The notes under the pieces: generated by a model
Databases searched by the model: none
Seen by the model: the letters and a program-made list of their open reading frames with translations, nothing else
What the model was told of the DNA's origin: nothing
Position numbers and translations under genes: made by a program
Origin: Bombyx mori
Lineage: Eukaryota; Arthropoda; Insecta; Lepidoptera; Bombycidae
Direction: 5' to 3'
Length of the DNA stretch: 64,000 bases
Assembly: GCF_030269925.1 (NCBI RefSeq)
Contig: NC_085130.1
Span: forward strand, 8,506,501 to 8,570,500
Shown: one piece after another, positions 60,925 through 64,000 of the stretch
How the letters are laid out: every line of letters begins with the position of its first letter
Position numbering within the stretch: the first letter of the stretch is position 1

Positions 60925-63807
60925 ATGGCGTATATAAGTAGAATAAAGCCCCTATCCGTAACGATAGGATTTTTTAACGCTTACGGTCTCGCAAATCAAC
61001 GTGATCAGGTTTCTGACTTTTTGCGTGACCACCAAATTGATATCTTTTTAGTGCAGGAGACCCTACTTAAGCCCGCGCGCCGTGACCCTAAAATCGCGAA
61101 CTATAACATGGTCAGGAACGACAGGCTCTCTGCCCGTGGTGGTGGTACCGTCATTTACTATAGAAGAGCCCTGCATTGCGTCCCGCTCGATCCTCCCGCG
61201 CTCGCTAATATCGAAGCATCAGTGTGCCGAATCTCACTGACGGGACACGCGCCGATCGTTATCGCGTCCGTTTATCTTCCACCGGATAAGATCGTTCTAA
61301 GCAGTGATATCGAGGCGCTGCTCGGTATGGGGAGCTCTGTCATTCTGGCGGGCGACCTAAATTGTAAACACATCAGGTGGAACTCACACACCACAACCCC
61401 GAATGGCAGGCGGCTTGACGCGTTAGTCGATGATCTCGCCTTCGATATCGTCGCTCCGCTAACCCCGACTCACTACCCGCTAAATATCGCGCATCGCCCG
61501 GATATACTCGACATAGCGTTATTAAAAAACGTAACTCTGCGCTTACACTCGATCGAAGTAGTTTCAGAGTTAGATTCAGACCACCGTCCCGTCGTTATGA
61601 AGCTCGGTCGCGCTCCCGATTCCGTTCCCGTCACGAGGACTGTGGTGGATTGGCACACGCTGGGCATCAGCCTGGCTGAATCTGATCCACCATCGCTCCC
61701 GTTTAACCCGGACTCTATCCCGTCTCCTCAGGATACCGCTGAAGCCATAGACATCTTAACGTCACACATCACCTCGACATTAGATAGGTCATCGAAACAA
61801 GTTGTAGCGGAGGACTTCCTTCACCGCTTCAAATTGTCCGACGATATTAGGGAACTCCTTAGAGCTAAGAACGCCTCGATACGCGCCTACGACAGGTATC
61901 CTACCGCGGAAAATCGTATTCGAATGCGTGCCCTACAACGCGACGTAAAGTCTCGCATCGCCGAAGTCCGAGATGCCAGATGGTCTGATTTCTTAGAAGG
62001 ACTCGCGCCCTCCCAAAGGTCTTACTACCGCTTAGCTCGTACTCTCAAATCGGATACGGTAGTAACTATGCCCCCCCTCGTAGGCCCCTCAGGCCGACTC
62101 GCGGCGTTCGATGATGACGAAAAAGCAGAGCTGCTGGCCGATACATTGCAAACCCAGTGCACGCCCAGCACTCAATCCGTGGACCCTGTTCATGTAGAAT
62201 TAGTAGACAGTGAGGTAGAACGCAGAGCCTCCTTGCCACCCTCTGATGCGTTACCACCCGTCACCCCGATGGAAGTTAAAGACTTGATCAAAGACCTACG
62301 TCCTCGCAAGGCTCCCGGTTCCGACGGTATATCCAACCGCGTTATTAAACTTCTACCCGTCCAACTCATCGTGATGTTGGCATCTATTTTCAATGCCGCT
62401 ATGGCGAACTGTATCTTTCCCGCGGTGTGGAAAGAAGCGGACGTTATCGGCATACATAAACCCGGTAAACCAAAAAATCATCCGACGAGCTACCGCCCGA
62501 TTAGCCTCCTCATGTCTCTAGGCAAACTGTATGAGCGTCTGCTCTACAAACGCCTCAGAGACTTCGTCTCATCCAAGGGCATTCTTATCGATGAACAATT
62601 CGGATTCCGTACAAATCACTCATGCGTTCAACAGGTGCACCGCCTCACGGAGCACATTCTTGTGGGGCTTAATCGACCAAAACCGTTATACACGGGAGCT
62701 CTCTTCTTCGACGTCGCAAAAGCGTTCGACAAAGTCTGGCACAATGGTTTGATTTTCAAACTATTCAACATGGGCGTGCCGGATAGTCTCGTGCTCATCA
62801 TACGGGACTTCTTGTCGAACCGCTCTTTTCGATATCGAGTCGAGGGAACCCGCTCCTCCCCACGACCTCTCACAGCTGGAGTCCCGCAAGGCTCTGTCCT
62901 CTCACCCCTCCTATTTAGCTTATTCGTCAACGATATTCCCCGGTCGCCGCCGACCCATTTAGCTTTATTCGCCGACGACACGACTGTTTACTATTCTAGT
63001 AGAAATAAGTCCCTAATCGCGAAGAAGCTTCAGAGCGCAGCCCTAGCCCTAGGACAGTGGTTCCGAAAATGGCGCATAGACATCAACCCAGCGAAAAGTA
63101 CTGCGGTGCTATTTCAGAGGGGAAGCTCCACACGGATTTCCTCCCGGATTAGGAGGAGGAATCTCACACCCCCGATTACTCTCTTTAGTCAATCCATACC
63201 CTGGGCCAGGAAGGTCAAGTACCTGGGCGTTACCCTGGATGCATCGATGACATTCCGCCCGCATATAAAATCAGTCCGTGACCGTGCCGCGTTTATTCTC
63301 GGTAGACTCTACCCCATGATCTGTAAGCGGAGTAAAATGTCCCTTCGGAACAAGGTGACACTTTACAAAACTTGCATAAGGCCCGTCATGACTTACGCGA
63401 GTGTGGTGTTCGCTCACGCGGCCCGCACACACATAGACACCCTCCAATCCCTACAATCCCGCTTTTGCAGGTTAGCTGTCGGGGCTCCGTGGTTCGTGAG
63501 GAACGTTGAACTACACGACGACCTGGGCCTCGAATCAATTCGGAAATACATGAAGTCAGCGTCGGAACGATACTTCGATAAGGCTATGCGTCATGATAAT
63601 CGCCTTATCGTTGCCGCCGCTGACTACTCCCCGAATCCTGATCATGCAGGAGCCAGTCACCGTCGACGCCCTAGACACGTCCTTACGGATCCATCAGATC
63701 CAATAACCTTTGCATTAGATGCCTTCAGCTCTAATACTAGGGGCAGGCTTAGGGACCCCGGTAACCGTACTCGTCGAACTCGACAAAGAGGTCGACGTGC
63801 AACCTAA
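60925..63807 (+). CDS. Jockey ORF2: endonuclease-reverse transcriptase, 960 aa
   Basis: Nicks target DNA and copies element RNA from the nick. The APE-type endonuclease covers about residues 1-230, with catalytic Glu45 (LVQET), GDLN at 143-146 and SDH at 218-220. The RT has RKAPGSDGIS, SYRPISLL, FGFRTNHS, FFDVAKAFDKVW, GVPQGSVLSPLL, the active-site FADD at 682-685, and VKYLGVTLDA. The C-terminus is rich in Arg/His with RRRPRHVLTDPSDP. No stop or frameshift; length is normal for Jockey-type elements. Confidence 0.93.
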   Translation: MAYISRIKPLSVTIGFFNAYGLANQRDQVSDFLRDHQIDIFLVQETLLKPARRDPKIANYNMVRNDRLSARGGGTVIYYRRALHCVPLDPPALANIEASVCRISLTGHAPIVIASVYLPPDKIVLSSDIEALLGMGSSVILAGDLNCKHIRWNSHTTTPNGRRLDALVDDLAFDIVAPLTPTHYPLNIAHRPDILDIALLKNVTLRLHSIEVVSELDSDHRPVVMKLGRAPDSVPVTRTVVDWHTLGISLAESDPPSLPFNPDSIPSPQDTAEAIDILTSHITSTLDRSSKQVVAEDFLHRFKLSDDIRELLRAKNASIRAYDRYPTAENRIRMRALQRDVKSRIAEVRDARWSDFLEGLAPSQRSYYRLARTLKSDTVVTMPPLVGPSGRLAAFDDDEKAELLADTLQTQCTPSTQSVDPVHVELVDSEVERRASLPPSDALPPVTPMEVKDLIKDLRPRKAPGSDGISNRVIKLLPVQLIVMLASIFNAAMANCIFPAVWKEADVIGIHKPGKPKNHPTSYRPISLLMSLGKLYERLLYKRLRDFVSSKGILIDEQFGFRTNHSCVQQVHRLTEHILVGLNRPKPLYTGALFFDVAKAFDKVWHNGLIFKLFNMGVPDSLVLIIRDFLSNRSFRYRVEGTRSSPRPLTAGVPQGSVLSPLLFSLFVNDIPRSPPTHLALFADDTTVYYSSRNKSLIAKKLQSAALALGQWFRKWRIDINPAKSTAVLFQRGSSTRISSRIRRRNLTPPITLFSQSIPWARKVKYLGVTLDASMTFRPHIKSVRDRAAFILGRLYPMICKRSKMSLRNKVTLYKTCIRPVMTYASVVFAHAARTHIDTLQSLQSRFCRLAVGAPWFVRNVELHDDLGLESIRKYMKSASERYFDKAMRHDNRLIVAAADYSPNPDHAGASHRRRPRHVLTDPSDPITFALDAFSSNTRGRLRDPGNRTRRTRQRGRRAT

Positions 63808-64000
63808 CCCATGCATCAGCCCGCTGAGTTTCTCGCCGGATCTTCTCAGCGGGTCGCGATTCCGATCCGGTAGTAGATTCATTCGCGAAACAATTGCTCT
63901 TGAGTTGTTAGGTCTCCTTCGGAGGCGCTCGGGCAGTTGTTAGCAAATCCCACCCCTCTTGGCTGAGCCTTTGCTCGCCCACCTGTCCTGGTGAAACTGG

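Larger units (their letters stand above)
58886..64000 (+). mobile_element. Jockey-clade non-LTR retrotransposon, apparently intact (3' end cut by window)
   Basis: 5'UTR from cattccgatagaggcaccc at about 58886, then ORF1 and ORF2 both open, with a 3'UTR to the window end at a point about 50 bp short of the expected poly-A (judged from the minus copy). The two copies differ at only a few residues in ORF2, so the family was active recently. The 5' start coincides with the start of the minus copy, supporting full length. Confidence 0.9.

Overview
This window looks like lepidopteran nuclear DNA, most probably silkworm (Bombyx mori or a close relative). The evidence is about thirty copies of a roughly 440 bp tRNA-headed SINE that I recognise as Bm1, several lepidopteran LINE 3' ends, Helitron-like elements ending in CTAG, and an intron-rich animal gene. 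There are no bacterial-type operons. Apart from retrotransposon ORFs, none of the long ORFs is a single-exon host gene.

Region 1 (about 0.75 to 22.8 kb, + strand) holds the 3' part of one cell-surface receptor gene. I reconstructed 18 coding exons (17 plus one alternative) from splice sites whose phases agree throughout. They encode five immunoglobulin domains, one fibronectin type III domain, a membrane segment, and a proline- and tyrosine-rich cytoplasmic tail ending in HVV. Domain order, the exon phase 1 pattern and a tail block beginning EMYAPSSYND identify it as a nephrin-family protein (sticks-and-stones/hibris type in flies). The signal peptide and first Ig domains must lie upstream of base 1. 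The most interesting feature is a pair of phase 1-1 exons, each encoding its own extracellular stalk and membrane segment (13411-13569 and 13996-14166). This suggests alternative transmembrane exons or a short-tailed isoform. A possible alternative 3' end also follows the exon at 16905. The putative 3'UTR has PUF-type motifs, AAAGTG iterations and a strong G-rich run.

Region 2 (introns of that gene) is full of mobile DNA. It includes an 8-unit minisatellite of about 70 bp whose last unit supplies a splice acceptor, a piggyBac-type MITE with TTAA duplications, a 33 bp perfect hairpin, a 700 bp element with GC-rich inverted ends placed 43 bp before an exon, and many Bm1 and LINE tails.

Region 3 (about 24 to 64 kb) is intergenic repeat-rich DNA. 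Landmarks are a Helitron-like element with a hAT-type MITE nested in it, a 98 bp satellite array of 16 units, a decayed ORF on the minus strand, a fold-back element carrying a Bm1 copy, and a solo-LTR candidate. It also holds a mariner relic and two nearly full-length Jockey-clade non-LTR retrotransposons in opposite orientation. The minus copy (36.0-41.1 kb) is broken by a lost start codon, a nonsense codon and a 17 bp deletion. The plus copy (58.9 kb to the window end) has both ORFs intact.

No CRISPR, rRNA or functional tRNA gene was seen. Exon calls rest on splice-site reading and family resemblance. Repeat names come from memory of lepidopteran repeats and were not checked against a database.
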